From Nageia nagi (Eukaryota; Pinophyta): a stretch of 64,000 nucleotides of DNA. The translations under genes and the position numbers were made by a program. Under the pieces are notes generated by a model. The model did no database searches. It was not told where the DNA came from and saw only the letters and a program-made list of their open reading frames with translations. The first letter of the stretch is position 1. Each line of letters starts with the position of its first letter. The DNA is taken from positions 125,674,001-125,738,000 of the forward strand of contig JBITNC010000001.1 in the NCBI GenBank assembly GCA_050084985.1, in the 5' to 3' direction. Below, in pieces: positions 10,091-22,019 of the stretch.

Positions 10091-12881
10091 TTCTCCCATT
10101 TGCTACATAAGAATGTGAAAAATAATAAGCATATGTTTAATAAATAACATTAAATGTTAAGTTTTAACCAAGTAAATAATACATATTATATTTAACACTA
10201 AATACATGCTTGATTTGATTCGCAAGTGCAAATATTTTACAACTCAAATAATAACCCATGTACCCAAATACATTTCTCATCTCAATAATTGTATATGTAA
10301 AGTGACATTATTGAGGCTTGTTTGCTTATCTAAAATTAGGCCTTCACCTAGATGCCCACATAAGAGGAGCCCAAGTAGTACCAATCTTCAACTAGTTTCA
10401 CCTTGGTTAGTTTTATACTCTCAAAGGAAAAGTACCTACTATTTTCCAAAGTTATGATATTTATTGGATCAGCCAAATTATTAATCTTGATTAGGTTTCA
10501 AGTTGTCCTCCTAGGTTATCAAGATAATCTTGAATAGATGTGCAGACATGTGGTATCACTACACACATGCCTATCTATCTATTGGATTTATATCTAGACC
10601 AAAGAGGCTTAATGGAATTGAGAAGTATAAACTTTTCACCACTTGGATCATCAATTTAAAGGCTCTAATCTGCTTATCCTCACTCATGGCTCCCTAAAAA
10701 GTCATGTTGTAGAATGTACATGTGGATGTATTCATTTTAAGGGGTTCTCATATCAATGTTTGCATTTGATTGCATAAGCATATAAATCAAAATGTAAAAC
10801 ATGAAGTAAAAAAAGCATAAGTAAAAAAATCATCCATTTGCAATTTGAAACCTAAGAGTCCAATGGTTTTTTTACTAACCCTAAAGGACATCTTTACATC
10901 ATTCCTTATTTACACAATTCCATTAACTTTGCATAAAAAGTAAAAAATCATAACTAAAATTTAAGTAATAAGTATGCATCATTCCATAACTAAAACAAAT
11001 TAAGTAATAGGCATGCATTATTTTAACTTTGCATAAGAACTAATCAAGCATCATTTTCATAATTTTAAAAGAGAAATAACAAGCATCATTTCCATAGTTT
11101 GCATAAGTTCATCCATCACTTGAATTTAAGTAAAAAATAAAAATTTTTTCTCCTTTTTACTTAAAAAAAATGATCTACTAAAAATAGCATTAGTAAAAAA
11201 AAGGCTATTTGATCTAAGTTGCAAAAGTAGGATCCCTCCATAATTTGTCTCTCCCCTTTTTGTTAAGGCTAAAAAAAACTTTCAAGGAAAAGATAACCTT
11301 CAAATTTTTCTCTTAACACTCATAACATTTAGAGAGATCTTTAGAAAGTATTTAACATTATCAAACCAAGTGTTTATTTAAGCCTTAATAAATGCATATT
11401 GAAAAATACATTTGTACTTAAGATTATAAAGTAAAAAAACATTATAGCCCCCCCCCCCTTTTTTTATTACCAACCAAGAATGTGTTAAAAAGAAGAAATA
11501 CCTCCAAAATTGCAATAACTATCTAAAAGAATAATAAATGTGACTAGGAGCACCATACTCCATGTTAAGGTTCAGAAAACTTAGGAAATGATGGCTAAAT
11601 AATAGGTTCCTTGCAAGAAATAAGAACATTTAATGTAAGGCATTAAATGTGAGTACCAAAAAAGAGGATAACTCTCTTGAAAAAAAAATGTCAGACTAAG
11701 TTTTTTTTTTAAAAAGGCCATGTAGAGTGGGAGACATATAGAGGAGGAATCCTTAATTCTTGCACATCAAAATTAAATGGACTATGAACTAATGGGTCAT
11801 AAAAATTTCAAAAAAGAACTTTGCAAGGGAAAGGGGCAAGTCAAAAAAAAAGGAGAAAAATTATTGCAAGGACGAGGAGAAATCATTGAAGAGCAAAATT
11901 AGCATAGCCATGATATAGAATGAAAGAGCCACGATGGAGGGCCAAGAGAGGCTATGTATGAGGTTAAAAAGAGGCAAAATGAGGCTAAAAATCCCATAGT
12001 GTGGTTGTGAATGCCCATAGTAAGGTAAGAATGCTCATAGCATGGTTGTGAATGCCTACATAGAGGCTACAAACACCCATAGCATGGCTAGGAATGCTCA
12101 TACATGGCTATAATGCCCATAGTGTGAGCCACCCAAGGCAACCATTCATATTAGCATTTTGAGGCATATCACATTTCTTATCATCCTCTAAGCTTTCAAA
12201 AAAAGTTGTGAGAGGTGGTCACAACATGAAGGAAGGGTGCTCACGCCCTTAAGCAGAGAGTTGGGGAGAGGCCAAAGTTAGTGGTCGATCAAAGAGAGAT
12301 ACATGTGCCAACCTTCAAAGGTTTTTGACAAAAAAATCTTAATTATATATTTTTATCATTATAATTTTAAAAAATACCCTACACCCTTTTTTAAAAATAT
12401 ATATATACCATGGCATATAATATAGCCTAGGATGATTATTTCAACAAAAGATGATTATTTTCAAACAACATTTATTAAACAAAAAAGGAAGTAATATTAT
12501 TGAAGATTAGTTTTATTTATGCTTATCATATCAATAATACATCTTTAAAAAAAAAAAAAAAATTTAAGAATGTATTTTATATATTACAACCACCTTTTGA
12601 TAAATGCTCATACCCTTCATTTTATAGACAATTATATATAAAAAATGCAACTATCATAAAAATTGTTAGTATAAAATAAATTGCATCATATATTGCTATT
12701 TTTAAGCGAATGTTGTAATAAATTGAACTAACACATCACTAAATATATTAGTAATAAGTATTGATTAAAAAAATGGAGAGAGTAAGTAAGAGGTTATACC
12801 TTCAAAGGTTTTACCTCACAAGGATGAAGAAAGATGAAGCCTCCAAGATGAGTAGTTATATGATTAAACTCCAAGTTTGAC
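10091..12881 (-). other. Copia A long untranslated leader, no coding signal
   Basis: About 2.8 kb between gag and the 5' LTR, with no protein family recognisable in any frame. It is A/T-rich with poly(A)/poly(T) runs, an 11-base C run at 11448-11458 followed by T7, and a local tandem repeat at 11960-12125. Copia leaders are usually a few hundred bases, so this one may contain an unrecognised insertion. Confidence 0.55.
11960..12125. repeat. Degenerate tandem repeat around GAATGCCCATAG
   Basis: A motif like ATGCCCATAGCATGGTTGTG recurs at roughly 25-35-base spacing (for example 12008, 12030, 12050, 12082 and 12110). Copies vary in length and base, with C/T changes most common. It lies inside the Copia A leader. 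Confidence 0.65.
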
Positions 12882-13400
12882 TGAAAGAGAGAAAGACATA
12901 ACTTAAACAAACCTAACTACAAGATCACATGAACTCATCATCTAACTCACCAAAGCATCTACAAGATAACACAAGATGTAAGTGGTTCCTCCAACTAGGA
13001 GTACATCCATTAACTAGATCTCTCTTCTTAACAAATATGGAATCTTACAATCCTCTTACTCTTTTCTCCTAACCACTATAATATAGCATAACGTTACTCC
13101 ACAATTGGTGTGTAGTCACAAAGAGGGAGCCTTCTATTTATAGGCCAAAATCCATCTTTGGATCACCCTTTTATCCAATGTACAAAAGCATGACATGCAC
13201 ATGCTTTTATCCAAGGGGCATGCTCATGACATGCACATCCTTTTATCCAAGGGGCATGCTCATAACATGGAGTGTAGGACAAGTAACATTATCATATTCA
13301 TTTAAATACTTAAGGTATAAAATGATACCATTAAGTATTAGTGAACTTACATAGAAGATTATTAAAAAACCTTTACAATAATGCATTATACATTCCAATA
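12882..13400 (-). repeat. Copia A 5' LTR (right copy)
   Basis: Matches the left LTR end to end. It ends CCAATA, where the terminal CA has become TA. The start is set at TGAAAGAGAG to align with TGAGAGAA of the left copy; the TG at 12878 is an alternative. It is longer than the left LTR mainly because of the tandem duplication at 13189-13260. Confidence 0.9.
13189..13260. repeat. 36-bp tandem duplication inside the Copia A 5' LTR
   Basis: Two 36-base copies (13189-13224 and 13225-13260) starting CATGACATGCACAT and ending GGGGCATGCT. The left LTR carries one copy. The duplication therefore arose in this LTR after insertion, or was lost from the other. Confidence 0.85.
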
Positions 13401-13405
13401 GTAAT
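13401..13405. repeat. Target-site duplication of Copia A, right copy (GTAAT)
   Basis: Identical to 4844-4848 and directly after the LTR. Confidence 0.85.
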
Positions 13406-13689
13406 GCATGTATTTTTCTAATCTACCATGTCAATTGATCCCTTTTCTAACATAAGAAATGATACCTATGTCACCTTAATTTGTGCTTTCCTCATCTCAT
13501 GCAATTTTCATTTACAATTTTCATGTGACATGCTGTAATGTATTTTCCAAGGTATGTTGGGGGTACATGTGGCTAGTTTCTCCTTTATCTTCCTTTTAAA
13601 GTGCATGAATTGGATCTGTTTGAAGTACAATGTGATGGATGCTATGATTTTTTAGCATGGAGCCTATGTTTAATTAAGTTTTTGTTAGA

Positions 13690-15960
13690 AAATTTTCCCA
13701 TTGTACCTCCATTACCATGGTCTCGAGTAAAGATCAAGCTATTGATATTTTGGATTCTATAAGATGGGTGAAGAAGTTGTCAAAACTAAGCTTAGTGACC
13801 ATGTAAAAGTTTACGAAGATATAAAGATATAGAATATGTTGGTGAAGGGTGGTTTATAAGATTTTATTTTAACCTATAATGGGTTTGATAGGAAATTATC
13901 GCTAGTTGTAGCCAAATTGTGGAATGAAGGTAAATGTAGTTTTAATAATATTGAATTTAACATATCTTTCGAGATAGTTACTAAAGCTATTTGAATGCCA
14001 AATGAGGGCTTGGAAGTTAGAGGAGAGGCTAAATAAAGAAAATTATAGGCCAAAGATAAATTTATAGAGAGTTTTAAAAGGCTCTTCAAATTGACAAAGT
14101 TGTAATTAGGAGTAAGCCAAGAATGCCTTCCAAATCCATGGAAAAGACTAGCGAAGGCCTTGATGAGGTATGTTACACTTAAGGTTAGATTTAGAGTTTC
14201 CTATGCATAAGATTTAAATTTATTTAACCATTTTAATTTTTTAGTAATAGATAAACTAAATTTTCCTTTCTTTGTTTGTAATTCCATAGAGCATTCTATT
14301 AAAAGATTTAGGTAGAATATAGTAGCTTTTCCTTTCCATGAATCTATCATTTGATTTGTCTATTTAAAAGCTTTGGATAAATAAATTCCTAGGTTTAGGG
14401 TTAGGGCATGGGGTCAATTGTTTAAGAAATGGAGGGGAAATGAAGCTAGAAAATCCCCTATTTAATTTGATGCTAGAATTGGTAAATTATCTTTAGATTT
14501 GGGAAGTAGTGATGTGGATGTAGATAACCTTACTTTAGCCAAGTATTTAAAGGTTAAGGGCTATCAAAAATAAGTTAGGGAGGTTGGGGAATGTAGTAAC
14601 TATGGAAAAAGTGAATTATATTTATTCAAAAGAGTTCAGAAACCAAATCCTAGTGATGCTAAAGGGTCTATCTTAGCTTAAGAGATTCCTAAGATCAAAA
14701 ATAAATAAGTTAAAAAGAACAAGGGTAATCAGGTACAAAGTGTGAACCTAAATCTTAAAGATGTTATGCTACTTCAACCTTGATTTCTATTAGGAGTGAT
14801 GAGGAGCTGAAAAAGAACAAACCCAAAACTTGTCAAGATAACTCAATGAAGTTGGTTTATAAACCTTCTAGTATTGTGGCTTGAACTAGAGCAAGGGTGG
14901 TAGATATCAAAGTGTAGTACCTCATGAAAATAATTCAAAGGAATATAGGGAAGGGTTTGTCAAAAAAATGAAAAAAGGAGCATCAGGTTCCCAATATAGA
15001 GAATGTAAATCCTCAGGAGACTATAGCATTTTTTATAGACTTAGAGGAGATCCAACCACCTAAAAATTTTAAAATAATAGAGTTTTGTAACAAAAAATAG
15101 AGTAGCCATGGATCATAGTCAATGAAGATCCCCTAGATGGGTAGGAACCAAGATATAGGTGATGCCTATATAAAGTTATAACATACATAGGATACCCATG
15201 ATTCAACAAGTCCCAAAGAGAAAGAGGGATTGGTAAAGTTAGAAGTGTGTCTCAAAATCTAAAAGAAATAGAGAAAATGATACAGATGTAGTTAGGTGAA
15301 GAGGCTACATTTAGAAAATTGAAAAATTCTATGAATAAGGGCCTAAAACATAAAAAGGTCCTTGAGTGTGAGGGACATGGTGGATCGAAGAAGAAAATGA
15401 AGATAAGATCTATACAAGATAAGTGGGGTTTAGTGAGCTAGAAGGAAACATGGGAGAGTAATGAGATGGAAATGTAGAGCGGAAAAATAGTGAAACAAAG
15501 TGTAGCTGAAAGTGGAGTGTAGCAAAATAGAATGAATGAGAAGCCTTTGGATAAAGTACCAACAATTCCAATTTAAAAAGGCTCTAAGATTAAATTAGTA
15601 GTAGTTAAACCTCCTCAAGATAAGTTGATTCATAACATAATGTTAGCTGAAGTAATACTACTTGCAAGAAAATTCAACCAAACTTTTGAAGTGGTTGGAG
15701 ATAACTCGATCTTTGACCAAAGGATTTCTTAGGATCAATATGTCTCTTTCTATAAGTTTAATTATGAGAATTAATACTTCCATTAGCTAGAGATATCTGG
15801 TTATGCTTTTGAGGATGTTTTGTAGATCAAATCCATTTGAAGATGTTATAGTTCTTGCTATTCTATGCCAATATATTATATGTTTTTGGTCCCTATACTA
15901 TTGTAGTTTGGTGATAGTATGATTCAAGATGAGTTTTTTATGGTATTCTTTATTTTGTAA
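13690..15960 (+). pseudogene. Unrecognised retroelement-like ORF, decayed (gag-like or plant-mobile-domain-like)
   Basis: A long plus-strand region reads as one protein broken by stops: LTYNGFDRKLSLVVAKLWNE near 13873, CSFNNIEFNISFEIVTKAI, an Ile/Leu-rich globular part to about 14450, then a Lys-rich basic tail (VREVGECSNYGKSELYLF..., 14570-15600). The N-terminal part recalls repetitive plant proteins carried by retroelements, but I cannot name the family. Most stops sit at likely Gln/Trp codons. No RT or integrase is present, so a non-autonomous element is possible. An alternative is the ORF1 end of a 5'-complete but 3'-deleted LINE. Confidence 0.5.
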
Positions 15961-16007
15961 TATGATATTATATTATTTTCTCAATTTGGCTGAACTCAAT
16001 GAAGTTT

Positions 16008-16031
16008 AGGAGGACTTTTCAAAAGTCTCCT
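16008..16031 (+). other. 3' hairpin followed by a T run at the end of a retroelement-like unit
   Basis: AGGAGGACTTTTC then AAAAGTCTCCT forms a stem of about 11 pairs with one bulged G and almost no loop, followed by seven T. The A/T-rich 3' end TTAATACAAAATTTACCC resembles plant LINE tails. It could be a 3' recognition structure for the reverse transcriptase. Confidence 0.5.
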
Positions 16032-16075
16032 TTTTTTGATTAATACAAAATTTACCCTTATTATTAAAAAAATAA

Positions 16076-16226
16076 TCATAAGAATCTTTCAACTATAAGA
16101 TATTGTATATTAATTATTATTACAAGTAAATTACATTATAAAAAGATGGGCAAAAATGATCTTTGGTGACTTAAAAAGGTAGGTATAATAATCTTGGTTT
16201 GCATCATATTCTATCATTTTCCCCCT
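16076..16226 (-). repeat. Probable truncated 3' LTR and polypurine tract of Copia B
   Basis: On the minus strand AAGGGGGAAAA (16216-16226 region) is a typical polypurine tract. It is followed by TGATAGAATATGATGC, a plausible LTR start. Only about 140 bp remain before the preceding unit's 3' end. No second LTR copy is visible. Confidence 0.5.
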
Positions 16227-18022
16227 TGATGATAAGAGGACTCACAAGATTGTTTCTCAAATTGAGGAATTGTTTCTTAGACACATATTTGATAGATACA
16301 TTAACTACAAATATTTTTGGAAAACATTTGATACATCTTGCAAACCATTGGATTAAAAAGATGTTAAAATAATTATCTATCTATTTTTTTTTCTTCCATG
16401 TCATAGATGAAGTGATACTTTATGTCAAAATTTTATACTTGCTATGATGGATGTGATTTTTTCCCATTATATGCCACTCTAATTATCATAAAATATAGCA
16501 GTAAGCCCATTCTATTTTTTATCCATCTATTTGATATTTTTCTAAATCATAAGGCATGTGAACTAGCTGAAGTAAGAGCAATATGCTTGGCCTCAAATAA
16601 AGAAAGTACCACTAATTTTTGCTTCCTTTATTTCTAAGTGATCAACCAAAATCCAAGTGAAAAGTAGTTACCAAAATGTAGAATTTTGATAATCCAAATT
16701 GCTAACATATTTTGATTCACTAATGCTAACTAGATCCATCTCTTTATTAGGAAAATAATGAATTTCAAAACCAATAGTGGCTTTAACATATATAAAAATA
16801 CATTTAGTAGCCTTCAAATGCATGAACGATGACTCACTCATATACATAGAAACAAGTAAGACATCAAGTGTAATATATGATCTTGTATTTATGAGAAATA
16901 TCAAGATGCCAACAATGCTCCTATAATTAATTACATCCACTTTCTCAAGTTCATCATTTTTACATAATAACTCAGCATGTTCCATAGGAGTAGAAATTTA
17001 TTCTCAATTTTCCATGCCATACTCCTTCAACATGTCCTTTGCATATCTAGATTAGAAAATAAAAATTTCATCCTTACTATGATGCACCTTCATCCTAAGA
17101 AAATAGTGCATCAATTCTAAATCCTTTATCTCAAACTTACTTATCATAAAAACTATAAAATTATTTTCAACTTCGAAATCCTACCATATAAATCAAGTCA
17201 TAAACATATAAACAAACAATTAGAATACCTTCATCTTATTATTTAAGTATAAGGTAGATTCACTTTTCTTCTCTTGAAACTAGTATATTGAAAGTATCTA
17301 TTTATAAAGGCATACTAAGTCATTGGTTCTTGTTTAAGACCATACAATATACATTATATTATTTCTATTTGACCTCAAAATATTGATTTTGTTATATAAA
17401 TACCTCCTCATCTAAATACCTATTCAAGAAGATGCTTTATACTTCTAGCTCATGTGTAATCCAAACTTTTTGAGAACCCAAAGTAAGTATCATCTTGACT
17501 ATTTCCTACTTAGCTATATGTGGAATTTTTTCTTCATAATCAATCACATAACTTTATGTGAATCCCTTACCTACAATCCCATCCTTGTGCCTCTTATTAC
17601 TACCATAATTGTTATATTTGATCTTATAATCCCACTTAGAGCCTACATATTTCTTTCCTTTGGGTTGTTTAACTAACTCCCAAGTGTCATTATTTTCAAT
17701 CGAATTGATTCCTCATTTATGGATTGTATCAAAATATCATTAATATAGGCTTCTTCATAACAAGAATGTATAAAATCAATAATAGTTATCAAATACTAAT
17801 TAACTACATCACCTTTTGGCTCACCACCATCTTCATAAGCATACAATTGAATCTTCTCAAGATTTTACATAACTTAGTTAATATCTTGAGATTTACCTCT
17901 AATGATCCTCTTTTAAATGTTTGTATCCAAAATTTATGTTTAATTATTTGAATATCACCCTCTTTTAATCTCCATAAATACCTCATAAATGATATTAGGA
18001 GAATACTCACTTGAAGAACTTT
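16227..18022 (-). pseudogene. Copia B pol, 3' half: RT and RNase H
   Basis: Minus-strand reading gives GKKYVGSKWDYKIKYN (near 17660), YVIDYEEKIPHIAK, FLNRYLDEEVF, MVLNKNQ (from YGLKQ), LIVCLYVYDLIYMVG (catalytic YVDD changed to YVYD) and KDLELMHYFLRMKVHHSKDE. These are followed by RSIVGILIFLINTRSYITLD (16850-16930) and the RNase H parts LVVLSLFEAKHIALTSAS and FDIKYHFIYDMEEKK (16400-16660). Coding begins at the CACTA boundary in a Ser-rich linker and ends just before the polypurine tract. It is inactive through stops and the Asp to Tyr change. Confidence 0.9.
18020..18022. repeat. CACTA target-site duplication, left copy (TTT)
   Basis: Three bases directly before CACTA at 18023, the length made by CACTA transposases. 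Matches 29058-29060. Confidence 0.75.
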
Positions 18023-18079
18023 CACTACTAGATAATAGGGGTCAAGCATTAAAAAAAATATCAGGCCCCTTTATATATA

Positions 18080-18400
18080 TTTTTTTTAAAAATTTAGGTA
18101 GCTTGTTATTGTTGATGATAGAGTGATCATCACACCCAACATCAAACTTTTCATTAAAAATTATGTTAGGTCATGTTAATAATTTCATCAGGTATTCCAT
18201 CACAAAATGAAGAAAACCATCATACATGCTATCAAAAATAGCGTTAGGAATGTTAGACATACCGTCGAGCATAATGTTAGAGGAAATTTTATTGTCAATA
18301 ATGCTATCAGGTATACTATTGGGAAAAATTATTAATTTTTTTTCATTTTTGTTAGGTATGGAGTTGGGTATAATGTTGGGCGTAACATTGGGGAAATTTT
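18080..18400. repeat. CACTA left subterminal repeats
   Basis: Short motifs recur: ATCAGGTAT (18190, 18308), TAGCGTTAGGAATGTTAG, CATAATGTTAGAG, GTTAGGTATGGAGTTGGGTATAATGTTGGGCG. Related motifs (CACATAGCGTTAGACC, AACATCAGGTATATC) lie near the right end at 28855-28945. In this superfamily such repeats bind the accessory transposition protein. Confidence 0.6.
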
Positions 18401-19190
18401 AAACGAAATCGAAAAAAGTATTTGTATTTTAACAAAATATTTTTTTTTGTATTTTTATGTTATTTTTCAAAACTTTTATATTAAATTGAATGAATTTTTT
18501 AATAATTAATTCATTATACTGATTTTTAATTAATTTATTATATTTAATTGAATTAAATAAATATAATTGAATTAAATAAATACAATTGAAGTGAAAATTT
18601 AATTATTATTAAATTTAATGGAATTAAGCAAACATTTAAAATTCAACATAATTTTTAAACATATTAGAAAAATAATATATAAATAATGCAAATATGTAAA
18701 AATATATAAATGTATGAAAATGTTATATAATGATAGCAATTATCAATACTATCATCTAATCTAGAAACCCTCACTACCCTCATTATCCCCCACTCTATAT
18801 CAATCACTATTAGATCCATGCTCACTGTCATGGTGTTCTTCATCACCCTCATTTACCCCCTTATCAAATGATAATTAAATAAATGTTATATACATAATTA
18901 TTAATTAAAAATAATTTCATAAATATCAAATCATATTAACTAATTAATTAATAGCTCATAAACTATATGAATCAAATATTTAATGTTATTAGTGTATATT
19001 AAATGAAACAAATATTATCAAATTATTTAAGTTTAATTTTTACTAACCTATGTCAAATTTTTTGTAACCTAATAAATATAATCTAAATGAAATTTTTAAT
19101 AATCTAATAAGTTTGACTTGAGTTAAAGTTTTAGTGTCCTAGGTCTAACATAATCAAAATTTTATATATTAACCTAAGTCAAATTTAAGG
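18401..19190. other. A/T-rich CACTA interior, no gene seen
   Basis: Long A/T tracts with a few TTAATT and AAATAAATATAATTG repeats. No protein family is recognisable. A short Asp/Val-rich minus-strand ORF at 18664-18852 has no family signature. Confidence 0.6.
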
Positions 19191-21900
19191 TTTAAGGTTA
19201 ATGGGGTTTAAGGGTTACTAACCACTAACCATTAACCCCAAACCTAACTACTAACCACTAACCATATGTTTAACTCTAATTATAACCTCTAACCTTAACC
19301 CTAACCACTACTATCCCTAACCCTAACCCTAACCACTATTAACACTAACCCTAAACCCTAACCACTAACTAACACTAACCCTAACCCTAACCTAACCCTT
19401 AATTGCTAACCACTAACCCTAACTCTAACAACTACTAAACTAAAAACCCTATACCCTTACCCCTAAGTCCTTAAGACTTATGCCTTAAATCTGAAACCCT
19501 TAAGCTAGCCTTGAACCTAAACTTTGAATGTTAAACCTAAATGTCCTAAATCATAAAATCCTAAATCGTAAATCCTAAACCATCACTAAATTGTAAACCC
19601 ATAAACCCTAAAATATTAAACCCTTAAAACCTAAATGCCTAAACCTTTAAACTTAATAAATCTAATCTAAATTATTTTTTTACTAATCAAAAAGTTTGAT
19701 GAGTTAAAGTTTAGGGTTATGGTTACAATTTAGGGGTTAGGGTTAAGGTTAGTGTTAGTGGTAAGGGTTAGGGGTAAGAATTTAGGGATAGGGTTAATGT
19801 ACATACACATATTATTTTGATATGGAATCATATACAATGTATTTTATGATTTAAAAATTAGTGATAATCATGAGATCATATATTTTTCAATATTGTTATT
19901 GCATTGGACAATCATAATTAATCTTAGAGGGAATTTTATATTTTATTTTTGTTTTGGCATGGTAATTAATGTTATTGGTCAAAGGTTGATAGACACAATC
20001 TTCTAGGATTTATTTTCATTAACCACTACTAACCTTAACCCTAATCCTAACCACTACTAACCCTAAAAACCTATACCCTAACCCCTAAACCCTTTAAAAA
20101 CCTTATATCTTAAACCCTAAAACCCTTAAGCTAGCCTTGAACCATAAAATTTAATGTTAAAATCACTAATTATTTTGCATATTAGCTTCTCTTTTATATG
20201 GTAATAAGAGTCCATAGTACATTGTAAGGGAGTAGACTAGCTTGCACATAAGTGGAAAAATGAGTCAAACTTGGTGTTAGTACTAGAGGAATCTAATTCC
20301 TCATGTTGAGTGAGTCTCATTTTCAAATCTAGCCATTATATATAATTTATAATTTGCAATTTAATTATCATGGTAAAGGAAGTACTAGATATAGTAACTA
20401 ACTATTAACCACTAACCATATTTAACTCTAACCCTATCCCTAACCCTAACCTCTAACTCTAACCCTAACCCTACTAACCTTAACCTTAATCCTAATCCTA
20501 ACCCTAACCATTACTAACACTAACCCTAACCCTAACCCTAACCATTACTAACATAACCATAACCTTAACTACTAACCCTAACCTAACCATTAATCACTAA
20601 CCCTAACCTAACCATTACTAACACTAACTAACACTAACCTTAATCCTAACCACTAACCTAACTACTAACTTACACTAATCCTAACCCTAACTACTAACCA
20701 CTAACCATATCTAACCTAATTATAACCTCTAACCCTATTCTAACCACTAATAGCCATAACCCTAACCCTAATTAACCATACTAACATAACCATAACCCTA
20801 AACACTACAACACTAACCTTAACCTAACCATAACCTTACCCCCAACCCTAACCCTAACCACTAACCATTAACCCCAAACCTAACCACTACCAACCCTAAA
20901 AAACCCTATACCCTTACCCCTAACCCCTCAAGGCATTATACCTTAAACTGTAAAACCCTTAAGTTGGCCTTGAACCCTAAACTTTGAATGTTAAAACCCT
21001 AAATTCCTTAAAATTATAAATTCTTAAACATAAAATCCTAAACCATACACCCTAAATTATAAACCCTAATGATTACTAACACTAACCCTAACCCTAACCA
21101 CTAACCTAACTACTAACCCTTACCACTAACCCTAACCCTAACCCTAACCACCACTAACACTAACCTTAACCCTAACCATTAACCCTAACTACTAACCATA
21201 CCCCTAACTCTAACCCTAACCACTAACCTTAACCCTAACCACTACTAACCCTAAAAATCCTATACCCTTACTCCTAAAACCTTAAAATCTTATACTAAAA
21301 TCATAAAACCCTTAATCTGGTCTTGAACCCTAAACTTTGAATGTTAAAACCCTAAACACCCTAAAATCATAAAATGCTAAACCATACAACCTAAATTATA
21401 AACACCTAAACCCTAAACTCTTAAATCCTTAAACCCTAAAATCCTCAACATTTAAACCTAATAAATGTAATCTAAGTTAATTTTTTACTAACCAAAAAGT
21501 TTGATTTGAGTTAAAGTTTTATGGTTAAGGTTACAATTTAGGGGTTAGGGTTATGATTAGTGTTAGTGGTAAGGGTTAGGGGTAAGTGTTTAGGGTTAGG
21601 GTTAGTGTTCACACACACACACATATATGGAATCATGTACAATGTATTCTATGATTTAAAATTAATGATAATCGTGAGCTCTCATATATTCTTCAATATT
21701 GTTACTGCATGGGGCAATCGATAAGTTAATATTTTATTAATTTAATCCTAAAAATGTTTTTCAAAATCCTAAACCCTTAAACCCTAAAAACCACATACCC
21801 TAACCCCTAAACCCTTAAAATCCTATACCCTAAAATCCTTAAGCCCTTGAAACCTAACCTATAAACCCTAAATATTGAACCCTTGTAAAACTACAAATAC
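19190..21900. repeat. Interstitial telomere-like tract, mainly CCCTAA on the plus strand
   Basis: Clusters of CCCTAA, CCCTAAA, CACTAAC and ACCCTAACC, with runs of three perfect CCCTAA at 19315-19332 and 20524-20541. Opposite-strand TTAGGG-type clusters occur at 19708-19800 and 21515-21605. A higher-order unit containing CCTTGAACCCTAAACTTTGAATG recurs at about 19507, 20135, 20966 and 21316. A block of a few hundred bases is repeated about 1.8 kb apart (19690-19920 and 21495-21725). The mixed 6- and 7-base units and unique filler rule out a chromosome end. Confidence 0.9.
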
Positions 21901-22019
21901 TTAAACCCCCTAATTTAATATTTTTAACATTAAGTAAAATATGTAAAACATATATTAACATTTAAAAATTAAATATAATTAATTAATTTAAAGCACGTAA
22001 GGTTTTTATAATTACTTAC

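Larger units (their letters stand above)
4849..13400 (-). mobile_element. Copia LTR retrotransposon A, structurally complete, inactive
   Basis: An 8,552-bp element read on the minus strand. It has LTRs at both ends, a GTAAT target duplication and a polypurine tract beside the 3' LTR. The order gag, protease, integrase, RT, RNase H is the Copia order. It has several stops and frameshifts, a broken protease motif and a substituted integrase catalytic Glu. The leader between the 5' LTR and gag is unusually long (about 2.8 kb). The LTRs differ by substitutions and a 36-bp duplication, so the insertion is old. A primer-binding site complementary to initiator tRNA-Met was not recognisable. Confidence 0.95.

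Noticed and set aside
10206-10457. Small gene in the Copia leader
   Set aside because: 83 codons without family motifs inside a non-coding leader and opposite to the element.
12840-12881. Primer-binding site of Copia A
   Set aside because: The bases next to the LTR do not match the usual initiator tRNA-Met complement well enough to claim it.
16008-16038. Bacterial-type intrinsic terminator
   Set aside because: A hairpin plus T run is present, but the setting is a plant retroelement 3' end, where such a structure has another meaning.
19190-21900. A chromosome end or true telomere
   Set aside because: Units are mixed and interrupted, both orientations occur, and the tract lies inside a transposon with defined ends and Copia sequence on both sides.
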